Assembly: GCA_030762935.1 (NCBI GenBank)
Contig: CM060892.1
Location: 89,144,327-89,208,326, forward strand
Length of the DNA stretch: 64,000 nucleotides
Reading direction: 5' to 3'
From: Hymenopus coronatus
Taxonomy: Eukaryota > Arthropoda > Insecta > Mantodea > Hymenopodidae
This document shows positions 12,310-24,349 of the stretch, piece after piece. Under the pieces are notes generated by a model. That model saw only the letters and a list, made by a program, of their open reading frames with translations. It did not search any database and had not been told where the DNA came from. Within the stretch, counting starts at the first letter, position 1; the number at the start of each line of letters is the position of its first letter. A program made the translations under genes and the position numbers.

Positions 12310-12770
12310 ATTTTTATGCTTTCTCTACCTATTCTGTAACAACTATTCGTACAAATGTTTATCCTTTTATCTATTTCATTAAACTCATGATTAACATTAA
12401 TAAAATGATCTTACTAGTTAGTTCCCTCTAAGTAGAAGGGGAGTAATGGAATGCGTTGGGATAAAATCATAGTCAAATCCTTTTCAAGCTGGTTGCTATG
12501 TGAAACAATTGGAAGTCGGTTCTCTTTGCATAGCTAGGAAAATTAAGATATGAAACATATGACAATTTCCCGTTTGTGAAAAGTTTAAGTATTTTAAAAT
12601 TGAAAGAAATAACAATGAATAGCTGGTTAACTCCACAACAAAGTAAATCGAGTGTTTTAACGATCTACTTTTTCTGTATAACAATGTAGTAAGTTTCTGT
12701 CGTAAGTTTTGTCCATCTCTTTCGATTTACCAGTTATGCTAAAGCTTTGTGATCATATACTTAGTTATTA
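12310..12770 (-). repeat. R1 repeat, 3' half
   Basis: Reverse copy holding only the 3' half: CTTTCTCTACCTATTCTG, the AACATTAATAAAATGATCTT block, GCTGGTTGCTATGTG at 12488 and TCCATCTCTTTCGATTTACC at 12713. The 5' half and the microsatellite are absent. Confidence 0.7.
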
Positions 12771-12934
12771 TGCAGTTATGCCAAATCTTTCTCTATTTTC
12801 TAAATGACCCTCGTACAAGTAGGTAAATGTTGGGGAGTAAGTGTATGTTTAAATCATAACCGATAAAGGTCTCAAACTGACAGCGACATCTTGGCTTACG
12901 TCTTCGGCGGTGGAAAGGTATATACCATATGCAT

Positions 12935-13060
12935 TGAAACATCGGTACCACGTAACTATAAATACCTTGATAACCGTTGTGTTTCAGAAATAGTATAAGG
13001 TACTGTAACTTACAAAATAAATTAAAAGGACTGCATTTAAATTATAATGGTTTTTATGAG
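12935..13060 (-). repeat. possible fragment of the M3-type mariner
   Basis: The order of motifs GGTACCACGT, ACTATAAAT, then AAGGTACTGTAACTTA and AATAAA matches the interior of the TIR-bearing mariner at 38.96-39.59 kb (about 39434-39525). No terminal repeat is visible here. Confidence 0.35.
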
Positions 13061-13851
13061 TTGCACATTTGAGAGAAGAGTTAAGGGATATTAGTTAGAA
13101 TAAATAATTCGTGTTAAATTTAATTATAATTCAGTACAATTTCTAGTTATCATTTAGAAGATATGTATAATATAAATTTGTGCTGGTTTCCAGACACATT
13201 CTGCTTGATACAAGTAGTATAGGTTAATAGATTTTGATAAATGTTGTTAAACTTTAGAAATATTGCGATAGTTAATAGCTGGTTATCAGCTATCTGTGTT
13301 GTTGGATTCCATAAGAAACAATCACTACATTAGTGTTAAGTGAAAATTGTTTACATTCTATATGTACATTTCCAGAGGGAATTTATTCTACTTATTTTTT
13401 TTTTATATTATAGTGAAATTGATTTTTCGTTGATTTATTTTACTTATTATAAGTTATATCTGTAAAATAATGATTGATGGACAAAATAATATGTGGTAAA
13501 TTTTAAAAGTTTGCAAATTACGTCCTGGTATAGTGGACTAGATGTGCAGATGTTGCATTACTGATTTCATTTTATTTTACTTTATAAATGGCAAAGAAAG
13601 TAATAGCCTTCTGCGTTATTAATTAGATACCATTAGTTGACTGATTTTTAATGCTAACTGAATACTTCTCTTCCATAATATAGTTATTCACCATTCCATA
13701 ATAACGAATTTGATTACAACATAAATACAAAGGAAATAAAGGAAGTCTTTCTTCCGTGAGGGTTCTTAAGAGTTTTTGGTACCCAGAAACTTTAGTGTAC
13801 AGGGTCATATTTATAGGAGAGTTTAGTGGTCAACCTCTTCCCTTTCAGGGC
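13061..13851. other. AT-rich stretch, nothing recognised
   Basis: No repeat block, tRNA head or credible coding frame was recognised. Confidence 0.4.
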
Positions 13852-13964
13852 ATGGTAGATAGAGAAGGTAATTGTATTCCACCGATAGATTCGATAACGA
13901 GATTTCACCTGAAATACCCCTTCAAAGGCAGCTGTACCCTAAAGAGCATTTTTTGAAAAATGCT

Positions 13965-14046
<82 letters not shown>

Positions 14047-14895
14047 GGTGTGTGTGGGTGGGTGTGTGTGTTGGGGGCTGTGTGTGTCCTTAGGCAGCAT
14101 AACTCAAAAAACTTGACACTTACGTTTACTATCTTCCAAAGCTATTACACGCAGATTCATAAGAAAATTCCCCCACCCAAAATTAATTATCATTTACATG
14201 GGAAAAGTTTCAAAAACTCTGTTGTTCAAATGTGTCTTAACGCTTTAGATTAAATTACGTATATTAAAGATACTTAAAAGACAATTAAAATGGATATCTC
14301 GGATTTTATGGCAGTAGGCTTTGAAAATTTCTTCATTCTGGTTAAAGGTATAAAGAATAGAATTGCAATTGATATAACTAGGGCAATAACACCCCCTAAC
14401 TTATTGGTACATCTTCCGATACACATACTTTGTTACGACTTATCTCGTCTTATAACGACAGCGACGGGCGATGTGTACACATTATAGAGCTATGATCATA
14501 AAGCTGGTAAACCATAACAGATAGGCGAACACTTACATTACGAAGAATGTAAACTAGTTAAAACAATCCATTTGTGTCATATGCCCTTTTTTGCATTTAG
14601 CCGTTTCCAATATATTCTTTGTTATTGGTTTCAAATTTTAAATATTCATTTTCTTAAACGGGAAGCCATCTTGCGTTTCTCCTGATTTTGTAAAGAGCGA
14701 TCGGCTGTTAAAAGTTCTCACTATCGTTTTACCTTAGTGTATTCCCATATTTACCTCCTACTTTCAAAGAAGCAAGTAATTGGACCAATTCTGTCAAGGT
14801 TTATCTTTATCACCGTGATATAGCTAAAAGAATAATCTTTTGTAAAGAACGTTTCTTTATGGAAAACTAGAAAGGATTATGTGAATTGAACATAT
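13852..14895 (+). repeat. R1 repeat, enlarged by microsatellite growth
   Basis: The forward copy begins with a degraded 5' end (GTAGATAGAGAAGGTAATTG). The fixed microsatellite site holds (AG)n at 13967-14002 followed by a long imperfect (GT)n to about 14090. The body and 3' block (TGTCAAGGTTTATCTTTATC, TTATGTGAATTGAACATATT) follow. Confidence 0.75.
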
Positions 14896-15172
14896 TTAAA
14901 AAATGTAATTAAGGTATTTTATTTAATGAGAGAAATGTGGCATTGAATTTATCAGTCCAAACTCGATTAGCACAAAGTGAACAGAACAATAGTATGCTGC
15001 AAAATATATATAGAAACTCATAGTTTTTATCCAATTTTGTTCCTACTATGCCTTTTTACTTTTCCTATACATTTGAGTACTTAGTTTATTTACAAGGTAC
15101 TGTATACCATCAAAAAATATATGTTAAAATATAGCCGGAAATGTAAGTTATAGGGCAACCATGTCCAAAAAA

Positions 15173-16046
15173 AATCTGATGTGTACCATTCACACGACTT
15201 TCTCTACTTCTCTGCAACAAATTATTCTTAAAAAGCTTATACTTCTATTTACTTCATGCTAATCAGAAAAAATAAGCAGAAATAGTCTTATTATATGCTT
15301 CCGTATAAGTAGAAGCAAAATAAGGGAATACCATAGGTTAAAGTGATAGTCAAAAGCTGGTTGCTATGTCACTGTAGTTTTTTTTCTTTTTTTTTTTTTC
15401 TTTTTTTGTATGGACAGCAGTTGACAAATTCCTGAATGAGAAAAGTATAAGTTTTTCAAAACAGACACCAAAAACAAGGAATGTCTCAAAAACGATGAAC
15501 TCCACGAAAAATGTACATAACATAAATTGTGTGTTTTAACGTGTTCTACATTTTTCGTGTAGTAAGTTTTTATCCATCTCTTACGGTTTAGCAATTATTC
15601 AAAATTCCGTAAAATTAATCCAGAATAAAGCAATCTTCAGAGGCTATTTCCAGAAAATTCTAGATATACATTTGTCAAGTAAATAGCTTTAATATACAAT
15701 ATTTTAATCAAAGTCGTTAGAGCCGTTTTTGAGAAAATCAAAATTGTCGAAAAAAGTTCCTTGTAAAGGGTATTTGGAGTTGTAGGGATTTTTCTCAAAA
15801 TCCTCGTGTTGCATCCTTGGAAGATACTTAACTTAAATACCAAGTTTGGTATTTTACCGACTTTTCGTTTATGAGTTATCGTGTTCACAGGCACACGGAC
15901 TCACACTTGGACCTTTTTCCAAAAATTCTGTTTTTAGATAAAGGGGCCCTAAAACATATATTTCCGGTTTAGTCTCGCTATTGAATTTTGGATGGAGTGC
16001 AATACCTTCTCTATACACTATTACATAGTACGTATAGAGAAAGTAA
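15173..16046 (-). repeat. R1 repeat, full length
   Basis: Reverse copy from TCTGATGTGTACCATTCAC to the 5' palindrome and GTATAGAGAAAGTAAAAA. It includes CTTCAGAGGCTATTTCCAG at about 15636. An A/T-rich slippage run (T with a few C) lies at 15379-15407. Its 5' terminus is shared with the next copy. Confidence 0.85.
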
Positions 16047-16074
16047 AAAAGTATTTTTAGAAAGATGCCCACGG

Positions 16075-16107
<33 letters not shown>

Positions 16108-16774
16108 GGCGATAATTGAAACATTAAAGTCGGTTCAATAGCAAGCTTCATATTCAAATTAAGTATGTTCTAAGGATGCAACACAAAGATTTTCAGGAAA
16201 ATCCCCCTTTCCCAAACTATCTTTAAACGGAACTTGTTTCGAGAATTTTTTCTCAAAAGGTTATAACGATTTTGATTAAAGTACCATACGTTTAAAGTAC
16301 CACAAACGGAATATGTATCTTGAATTTTCTGAGAATAGCCTCAGAAGACTTCATTCTGGACTAGTCTGTATAATTTTTGTATAAGGGTTAGACAAAAACT
16401 TACCTACTGCATAAAAAAATGTATTACTCATTGAAACACGCAACTTATGTTATAACCATTTATTACAGAATTGAACGTTTCTGAAATATTATTTATTATT
16501 TGTTTATAATTTTAATGTACTTAAAACTATTCTCAAACGAGAAGTCATATTTTGCTTCATGTCTTTTTTGTTTTACCACTGAACATACAACTGGCTTTTT
16601 AAAAGATTTGACTATCGCTTTTACCTAATGCATTGGCTTATTCCTCTTCTAATTGCAAGAAAGTACTTAATTCTTCTAATGCTTATCTCGATGTTGATAA
16701 AAGAATGTACTTTTGAAGCATAGTTTTTGTGGAACAGATAGGAAAAAGCATGCGAATTGAACACATTATGTTTT
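16047..16774 (+). repeat. R1 repeat lacking its first ~130 bp
   Basis: Starts at the GTATTTTTAGAAAGATGCCC block just before the (GT)n tract (16078-16104) and runs to the 3' end (AAAAAGCATGCGAATTGAAC). It abuts the reverse copy on its left, so one R1 5' terminus serves both. Confidence 0.75.
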
Positions 16775-17628
16775 TTATTTGCGAAATGCATTTTCCAAAC
16801 ATAATAAAAAATGTAATGAATATGTAGCTACATATTGTAGTATACCCCAGTATGGTGTAGAAATTACTCCTACAATGCGCATGCTATGGTTTGTAGTTTC
16901 AGAGGTAGAGGCTGTTCGCGCCTGCGAGAGGGAAGCTACTGGCCTCAGGATTTAAGGTTATAAAGATCAGGAGCTACAAATAAATACGAAGAGTGCGAGG
17001 AGAGACAGGGCTTTTACTGTTAGGAAATAAGGTGTGGTTAAGGGTGAGAAAATACTAGGGTTACCCAAACCATTTTCAACTGATCTTGGCATATCGCAGT
17101 CTTGCAATCTACAACTTAAAATAAAACAATGCGTGTCAGGTGATTCACAACGTCAGCACCTCATATGAAAAAGGTTTCTGTGACCTATATATTGGAGCTT
17201 TTATAATAAAACTCATGCGTATGCTAGCATTGCTTTAGGAGGGCAAAGCTATGTCAGCTTTCGACATCCTGCCATTAATATCGCTTGCTGAAACTGATGC
17301 AGTGTTATCTCTTGCTAAATGAAATGAAATTACTAAAAATGAATCTACAGCATTCTAAAACCAGAATTTATCAATCACAAACAAAAATAGGCATGTTTCG
17401 AGGTTTCAGCTCATTTTCAGTTGTCAGACATACAATTGCCTGCGCGGTTATTGTTAAATCTCAGATGAATATATTTTTTCTGAGATTTTGCAGGAAATTA
17501 TGGATGGGGTATAAATTCGTTTCTCTTCAAGATAGACTGAATGTTTCGATTTTATTTGTATTCTTTTAACACTTTCGTCATGTTATTTACTGGTCATCTT
17601 TTAGGAATCTTCTTATTATTTTCTTGCA
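16775..17628. other. unclassified stretch
   Basis: A slightly GC-richer segment is present at about 16855-17060. Nothing was recognised, and the short open frame at 17285-17569 has no domain I can name. Confidence 0.3.
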
Positions 17629-18365
17629 TTTTTACTTTTTATGTTCGCATTGTGTGTACAATAGGTAGAGAAGCTATTATAATCCACCCAAAATTCGATG
17701 TTGACATTTCACGGAACTACATATTTTGAGGTGCCATGAGTAAAAAATATTTTAGAAAAAAACATATAAGTATATTTGAATTTCTCAAGAAATCATCTTC
17801 TTAGAGAAACGTCTGTGTGTGCGTTTCTGAAAACAGTATAACTCAAAACACAAAAAGGCGATTAAATACCAAATTTAAATATTAAGCTTAGCATTTCCAA
17901 AGCTATGCAAGAAAGCTTTCAAGAAAATCCCCCACTCTAAACTACACTTTACATGGAACATTTTTCAAGAATTTTGATTTTCTTAAAAATAGCTCAAACG
18001 ATTTTAATTCAAATACCGTACAGATTTTGTAGAGTTATCATTACCGAGATATTCTTTGCTATACGTTTCAATTTTAAACTACTTATTTCCGCAAACTGGA
18101 AGCCATATTTCGTTCCATCTCTCTTTTGTTATCCTCCTTGCCAAGCAAAGATGACTGAATGTCAATTGTTTCGCATTTTAAATATCTGGCTATCGCTTTA
18201 GCCTAAAATATTTCCTTATTTATCTTCTACTTATAAGGAAGTAAGTAATAATACCATTTCAGGTAATGCTTATCTCGATTAGCATGCTTTAGATAAAAGA
18301 ATTATCTTCTTTAGAATAGTTTGTTTGCGAACAGGTAGGATACGTCTTATGAGTGAATGTTATTC
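17629..18365 (+). repeat. R1 repeat with internal deletion
   Basis: The forward 5' end (TTTTACTTTTTATGTTCGC) and body are followed by a jump from the AAATACCGTACAGATTTTG block to the ATATTCTTTGCTATACG block. The CTCTGAAGAC core is missing. The 3' end is at about 18340-18365. Confidence 0.7.
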
Positions 18366-18653
18366 CTCTAAACCTTTATTCTGAAGATTATACTTTTTCA
18401 GCATTGCAGACAAATACATTTCACAATCCCTTAACTCACAGGAGACATAATTTAGCCAATGTTGTGTTACCGCAAGCTGCATCATTTTGATGGTCCTGAT
18501 ACACAGTATGATAATTGTTATGTCAAATCGGCGATTGACAAATCTAGTAGAAAAATTAATAGCAACCTATCACAACTTCCTCATTGATTCTGACCTGAAA
18601 AGTTTGGCTTAAAATAGTAGTAACTTTTCCATTCTGATAACCTGAAAACGTGG

Positions 18654-19280
18654 CTAGATGTGTACCATTCAGATGACTTTCGCTACATCTTAGATAGCAA
18701 ATTATTGTTAAAAAGCTTATTATTCTATGTGCTTAATGCTAATCGAGATAAACATTAGCAGAAATGGTCTTTTTACTTGCTTTCTTGGATGTAGAAGGGA
18801 AACAAGGAAATATAATAGGCTAAAGCGATAGTCAAATGTTTTAAAAGTTGGTTGCCATGTGGATGAAATCCGTTTCTTTGTATTGTCAGGAGTTAAAAAT
18901 TCATATATGTAGAAAGTATTTTAAAATTGAAACCAATAAAAAGGAATATCTTAAAAATGGTCCACTCCACAAAAACAAATTGAAAAAAACAAAAGGATGT
19001 AAATGTTTTCTATGTACAGGATAATTTGGGATGGAGGGATTTTTCTCTAAATCTCCGTATCGCCTCCTTGGAAGATACTAAACTTAAAATAGTAAGTTTT
19101 GTTACTTGCCAACCTTTCGTTTTGAGTTTCCATGTTCACAGGTACACGGACACACAAACACAGAGACCTTTTTCTAAAAACTCTTTTTTGGATGCAGGGA
19201 ATCGAAAAAGGTGTATTATCTGGGCAACAAAGTTTTAGATGGAGTGCCTACGTACCATGTACTATGGACAGAAAATAAAA
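18654..19280 (-). repeat. R1 repeat with internal deletion
   Basis: Reverse copy beginning ATGTGTACCATTCAGATGAC and ending near TACCATGTACTATGGACAG. The middle of the element, including the CAGAGGCTATTCC block, is missing between about 18990 and 19015. Confidence 0.72.
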
Positions 19281-19377
19281 ATATGTTGTAAAAGAATTTA
19301 ATTTCTGGAAGGTTAAAAAGTTAGCTTTGATGTACTTGGGAAAGGCTCTGCTAGGAAGTCTTTCTTATTTTATCTAT

Positions 19378-19482
19378 GCATCCAGGACATCAGTTGAAGT
19401 GGAAAAAGGTTTCTCAATGTACAGAAGTACTCTCGAGGATAATCTGCAGATCTCAATGGTTCTTTACTGCAATACTAAATAA
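19378..19482 (+). pseudogene. hAT transposase fragment (C-terminal dimerisation domain)
   Basis: The open frame ends at TAA (19480-19482) and reads SVEVEKGFSMYRSTL, then EDNLQISMVLYCN. This matches the family signature of the hAT C-terminal dimerisation domain: an 'S-x-x-x-E-R-x-F-S-x-Y' block followed by 'ENL...LYCN'. A short deletion appears to join the two halves, because the usual linker is missing. No catalytic residues, zinc finger or terminal inverted repeats are visible nearby. I read it as an orphan remnant with no activity. The family call rests on one short block. Confidence 0.5.
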
Positions 19483-19529
19483 AGTACATCTACAGATTTC
19501 AATACATAGGTCTTCACACATTTATATCA

Positions 19530-20194
19530 TTTTTCTTTTCCCTACTTAGTATATAGTAAGTACATAGGTAAAGAAGTTGTTGCATTCCACCCAAAACTTC
19601 GATACAAAGATTTCACTGAAAATATACGTTTTATACTCGTTATAGCAAAAGAACATTTTTTAGTAAAAGTTCCCTGTTTGTGCGCGTGTGTGTGTGTGTG
19701 TGCGAACAATATGAGTCAATAACGAAATGTTGGCTAAATGCCAAACTTGATAAATACGTTCATCAATTTCCAAGTATGTGACATGAAGACTTCTGAGGAA
19801 AATTCCCCCTCAAACTATCCTTAAATGGAAACATTTTCGAAAAGTTTGCTTTACTCAAAAATGGCTCCAATAGTTTCCATCAAAATACCGTATATTATAT
19901 ACATTTACATCATAAATAAAATGTACGTCTTGAATTTTTTAGGAATAAATTCTGAAGAGCTCTTAATTCTGATGAATTTTACATAACTGGTGAATCGTAA
20001 GAGATAGACAAAACGTTACTGTACAAAACACACGTTAAAACACAACGTTATGTCATTCATTTTTTATGTAGAGTAGACGATTTGCAAAATTTTGTTATTT
20101 TTAGTTTCACTTTTAAACTACGTAACTTCTGTTAATCAAGAATGGTTTGTTTACAGAACAGGTTGAGTAAGTCATTTGATTTGAACAAATCAGA
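19530..20194 (+). repeat. R1 repeat, 3' part deleted
   Basis: The forward 5' end with a degraded palindrome (CTTAGTATATAGTAAGTAC) is followed by a (GT) tract at 19687-19702 and a body with a degenerate AGGAATAAATTCTGAAGAG block. A deletion then joins to the last block (AGTAAGTCATTTGATTTG). Confidence 0.72.
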
Positions 20195-20324
20195 TCTGAT
20201 AGTTATTTTAATCATAAAATTCGGAGCCCTCTTATACATATTAAACACCAGTATTTAGCCACTGTTTGATTTATTGTGTCGTTTAATAGTAAGAATTTTA
20301 TGAATGGGATTTGGTGATAAGGAT

Positions 20325-21124
20325 TTTTTTTTCTCTGCTCATGCTATGTACATAGTGAATAGAGAAGATTTTGTATTGAACCCAAAAATTCGATACCGAG
20401 ATTTCACCTCAAATATATGTTCCTAGACACCCTGAAAATGTTAGAAAAATGTCCGTGTGTGTGCGTGTGTGTGTATCGGCAGCATATCTCAAAAACGAAA
20501 AGTCCGTTAAACACCAAAATTAGTATTAATTTCAGACTCTTCCAAGAGTGTGACCCAAAGACTTAAGAAATCCCCCGCACCTCAAACTACTCTTTACGCG
20601 GAAATATTTTCGAAATTTTGTATTTTCTCAAAAATTACTCTTAACAACTTTGTTTAACGTACCGTATATTAACGATATTGGCACGACAAATATAATGTAC
20701 ATCTGAATTTTCTAGGAATAGCCCCTGAAAGCCTCTTTATTCAGGATGAATTTTGCTATATTTTGCATTACTAGTAAACTGCAAGAAATAGACAAACACT
20801 TACTACACAGAATATAACACGCAATTCATGTCAGCTACATTTTTTTCATGCAGTTAACCATTTATGAGATATTCCTTGCTTTTGGTCTGAGTCTTAAAAT
20901 ATTTAAAATTTTTCACATACCGGAATTTGCCAACTCTTGGCATTCATCCGCATGGCAAACAGCTTTTAAAAATTTTGACTATCGTTTTAACCTAGTGTAT
21001 TCCATTATTTCCCTTCCACTTACAAGTAGGCATTTCGGTTAGTGTTTATCTCGATTAGCATGAAATAGAATTTTTACAGAGATGTAGAAAAGGTATTATG
21101 AATGGAACACATCAGACTTTTTTT
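20325..21124 (+). repeat. R1 repeat, full length
   Basis: Opens with TTTTTCTCTGCTCATGC and a palindrome, has CGATACCGAGATTTCACC at 20391, a short GT tract at 20457-20472, and AGGAATAGCCCCTGAAAGCC at 20713. It closes GTAGAAAAGGTATTATG and AACACATCAGACTTTTT. Confidence 0.83.
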
Positions 21125-21136
21125 CAATTATTAAGG

Positions 21137-21198
21137 TCAGAGAGAGGGAGGGGGAGGGAGGGGAGGAGAGGGAGGGGGAGGGGAGGGAGAGGGAGAGT
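21137..21198 (+). repeat. purine-rich (GGGA/GA)n tract
   Basis: Imperfect repeats of GA, GGGAG and GGGGA make a strand-asymmetric purine tract, directly after the R1 3' end. Confidence 0.85.
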
Positions 21199-21386
21199 GC
21201 GTCACTGCTATCAGTCACACAGGTCTGGTCTGGTCTGGTCTTTGAAAGGGACGGTAACCAGCTAACCAAGTAACCATCTTGCCATCAACAGCAGGCAGCC
21301 CGACTTGAAACCACAGCACGCTCCTTAACCGAGTTTGTATTTTGAGGAAACTTGCGGAGAGTGAGTGGTGGGTGGGGCAGGAGAGA

Positions 21387-21388
<2 letters not shown>

Positions 21389-21439
<51 letters not shown>
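21389..21439 (+). repeat. (TC)n microsatellite
   Basis: An almost perfect CT run of about 50 bp in a segment unrelated to R1. It creates artificial Ser-Leu and Arg-Glu open frames on the two strands. Confidence 0.9.
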
Positions 21440-21444
<5 letters not shown>

Positions 21445-21631
21445 TCTCCGATCTTTGTCGGTTCTGTCCAACCTAAGAGCTGGATCCCAGACATCTTGTT
21501 ACAGTGCAACAATCATTTACTTCAGCTTCAAGTGCTTTCAGGACATTATTATCCAAAATTGCCTTCCAAATCGTCCTGTAATTTGCTGCCCCCCCTCTAT
21601 CTGTAATAATAAAATCATATTACAATATCTA

Positions 21632-21887
21632 CCTGCCCGCCTCAGTAGTGTGGGGGTACCGTATCTGCCTCACTTTCAAGAAGTCGCGGGTTCAAATCTC
21701 GCTTAAGGCGAGTTACATTTTAGACATTTTTGGGGTTTTTCCTTATCCTGAGAAGACGAATGTAGAACACATTTTACATCTATGGACACCGACATCGTTT
21801 GAGCAACATTTGACCAATTTCATTCGTTATCCGATATGACCAACTAGGTTAAAAGACGTCGAGATAAAACACAAAAAGGAAACAAAA
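21632..21887 (+). repeat. SINE-C copy (tRNA-derived)
   Basis: The tRNA-like head has A-box-like CCTCAGTAGTGTGGGGGTAC and B-box-like CGGGTTCAAATCTCGC. The body contains GGGGTTTTTCCTTATCCTG and AGAAGACGAATGT, and the tail is A-rich. The same head and body occur inverted at 48851-48993. The tail abuts an R1 3' end at 21888. Confidence 0.75.
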
Positions 21888-22301
21888 ACCTGATGTGTTC
21901 TATTCGCATTAATTTCTCTAGCTGTTTTGCAAAACGTTTTTGCTACAAAAGACTATTCTTTTGTCCATAACATACTAATCGAAATAAACACTAGCAAACA
22001 TTGGAATATTTACTTGTTTCTTTGTAAGTACAAGGGAAATAAAGGAATACACTAACCTAAATAGACAGTCAAATCCTTTAAAAGCCAGTCGCTATGTGAG
22101 ACAATAGAAATTCTAGCTCTTTGTTTGCTATGAATGAAACAAAAGAAAGACGTAAACAAAGATAATTTAGCTTGATAAATGTTTAAGTAACTTAAAAGTG
22201 AAACAAATAACATGAAATATCTTTAAGCGGTTAAATCTACAAAAAATATATACGACATAAATAATATGTTTTGACGAGTTCTTCATGTTGTCTGTAGTAT
22301 A
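21888..22301 (-). repeat. R1 repeat, 3' half, interrupted by the next R1
   Basis: Reverse copy from CTGATGTGTTCTATTCGC to GTTGTCTGTAGTATA. It stops where a forward copy begins with TTTACTTTCTC; the rest of the reverse copy is not present downstream. Confidence 0.75.
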
Positions 22302-23106
22302 TTTACTTTCTCTATACAAACTATGTACATAGTGTATAGAGAAGGTATTGTATTGCACCCAAAAATTCGATACCGAGATTTCACCGGAAATACATGTTTT
22401 GAAACTCCCCGAATACAAAAAAAGGACATTTTTATAAAAATGCCCGTGCATGTGTCTGTCTGTGTGTGTATGTGTGTGTGCGTGTCTGTGGGCAGCATAG
22501 CTTGGTATTTAAGTTTGGTATCTTCCAAGGATGCAACACGAAGATTTTCAAGAAAATCCCTCTCACCCCAAACTACCCTTTACATCGAAACCTTTTTGAA
22601 TTTTTTTATTTTATTAAAAATGGCTCTAATGATTTTGATTAAAATATCGTATACTAAAGATATTTACCTGACAAACAGAATATATATGTTGAATTTTCTG
22701 GGAATAGCCCCTGAAGACTACTTTATTCTGGATGAATTTTACGGAATTCTGCATAACTGCTAAACCGTAAGAGATGGGGAAAAACTTACTATAGGTTTTT
22801 TTCGTGGAGTTGATCATTGTTAGGATATTCCTAGTTTTTCATTTTAGCTTTGAAAAACTTATACCTTTCTCATACAGGAACTTTTTAACTCCTGTCCATA
22901 CAAACAATGGAACTTCAGTTACATAGCAACCAGCTTTTGGCTGATCATTTTAACTCACTCGTTTCGCTTCAACTTACAAGGAAGCAAGAAATAAGACTAT
23001 TTCTGCTAATTAGCATGAAGTAAATAGAAGCATAAGCTTCTTAACTACAATTTGTTGCAGAAATGTAGAGAAAGTCATGTGAATGGAACATATCAGATTT
23101 TGTTTA
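22302..23106 (+). repeat. R1 repeat, full length
   Basis: This is one of the best copies. It has the 5' palindrome (22312-22340), a TG-rich tract at 22455-22490, GGGAATAGCCCCTGAAGAC at 22701, and the 3' block GTAGAGAAAGTCATGTG and AACATATCAGATTTTG. It joins the next forward copy with only a few T-rich bases between. Confidence 0.88.
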
Positions 23107-23886
23107 TTTTTACTTTCTCTACATGTACTATGTACATAGTGTATAGAGAAGGCATTGCTCTCCACCCAAAAATTCGATACCGAGATTTCACCGGAATTTT
23201 TCAGAAAAAGGTCCGTGTGTGTCCGTGTATCCGTGTGTCTGTGAGCACAATAACTCAGAAACGAAAACTTGGTAAAATACCAAACTCCAGGGATGCGACA
23301 TGAAGATTTTGAGAAAAATCCACTCACCCCAAAGAACCCTTTACATGGAAAACATTTCGAAAATTTTGATTTTCTCAAAAATGGCTCTAACGATTTTGCT
23401 TAAAATTTCGTATATTAAAGATATTTACCTGACAAATAAAATGTATATTTTGAAATTTCTGGTAATAGCCTCTGAAGACTACTTTATTCTGGATGAATTT
23501 TACGTAATTTTGCATAACTACTAAACCATAAGAGATGGACAAAAACTGTAGAGCACATTAAAACACACAATTTATGTTATATACATTTTTCGTGGAATTG
23601 ATCGTTTTTAAGATATTTCTAGTTTTTTACTTCAGCTTTGAAAAGCATACCTTTCTCATGCAGGAATTTGTCAACTCCTGTCCATGCAAACAAAGCACTT
23701 CAGTCACATAGCAACCAGCTTTTGACTATCAGTTTAAACTATGGTACTCCCTTATTCCGCTTCAAAAGGTAGCAATAAGACTATTTCAGCCAATTTTTGC
23801 TCGGTTAGAATACAAGCATATGTTTAATAATAATTTGTTGCAGAGATGTAGAGAAAGTCATGTGAATGGAACACATCAGATTTTTT
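23107..23886 (+). repeat. R1 repeat, second unit of a head-to-tail pair
   Basis: The forward copy starts TTTTACTTTCTCTACATG and has the full palindrome. The microsatellite is almost absent (GTGTGTCCGTGTATCC). It ends with AAAGTCATGTGAATGGAAC and CATCAGATTTTTTG. Confidence 0.88.
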
Positions 23887-23892
23887 GTATAC

Positions 23893-24170
23893 CTCTTACT
23901 TTACCACTTGCACAAGAGTTATACTAAAGTCATCCAGAATGAACAAATCTACAGAGACTATTCCCAGGAAATTCAAGATATACATTCTGTGTGCCATAAA
24001 AATATCAAACATATGATATTTTAATCTAGATCGTTGAAAATCAAAATTTTCGAAAAGTATTTCATGTAAAGGTTTGTTGGGCTGGGCGATTTTCCTGAAA
24101 ATCGTCGTATCGCATCCTTAGAAGATATGTTATATGTATCCGACCTTTTGTTATCAAGTTAAACGGTCCT

Positions 24171-24207
<37 letters not shown>

Positions 24208-24349
24208 TTGTAAGACTGCAGTTTCTTAATTTATAGAATCCTAAAACATGCATTTACGGTGACATATTGGTGACAAAATTTTGGGTGGAACACAATATAT
24301 TCTGTATCCATTATGCACATTGTACTTATGTACTAGAGAAAGTAAAAAA
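23893..24349 (-). repeat. R1 repeat, 5' half
   Basis: Reverse copy that directly follows the tandem pair. It begins in the body, carries (CA)n at 24172-24203 in the fixed site, and ends with CTAGAGAAAGTAAAAAATAA. Confidence 0.78.

Noticed and set aside
22700..22760. CTGAAGA in the R1 core as a hammerhead motif
   Set aside because: The seven bases match the core, but no stem II plus GAAA follows in R1, unlike the Penelope-like copy at 53.64 kb.
22323..22763. A 146-codon open frame with relatives at 23300, 54628 and 58281 (LNFLGIASEDYFILDEFYG-like ends)
   Set aside because: The shared peptide comes from the conserved R1 core. Other R1 copies have stops and indels in that frame, so nucleotide conservation of a repeat explains it better than a gene.
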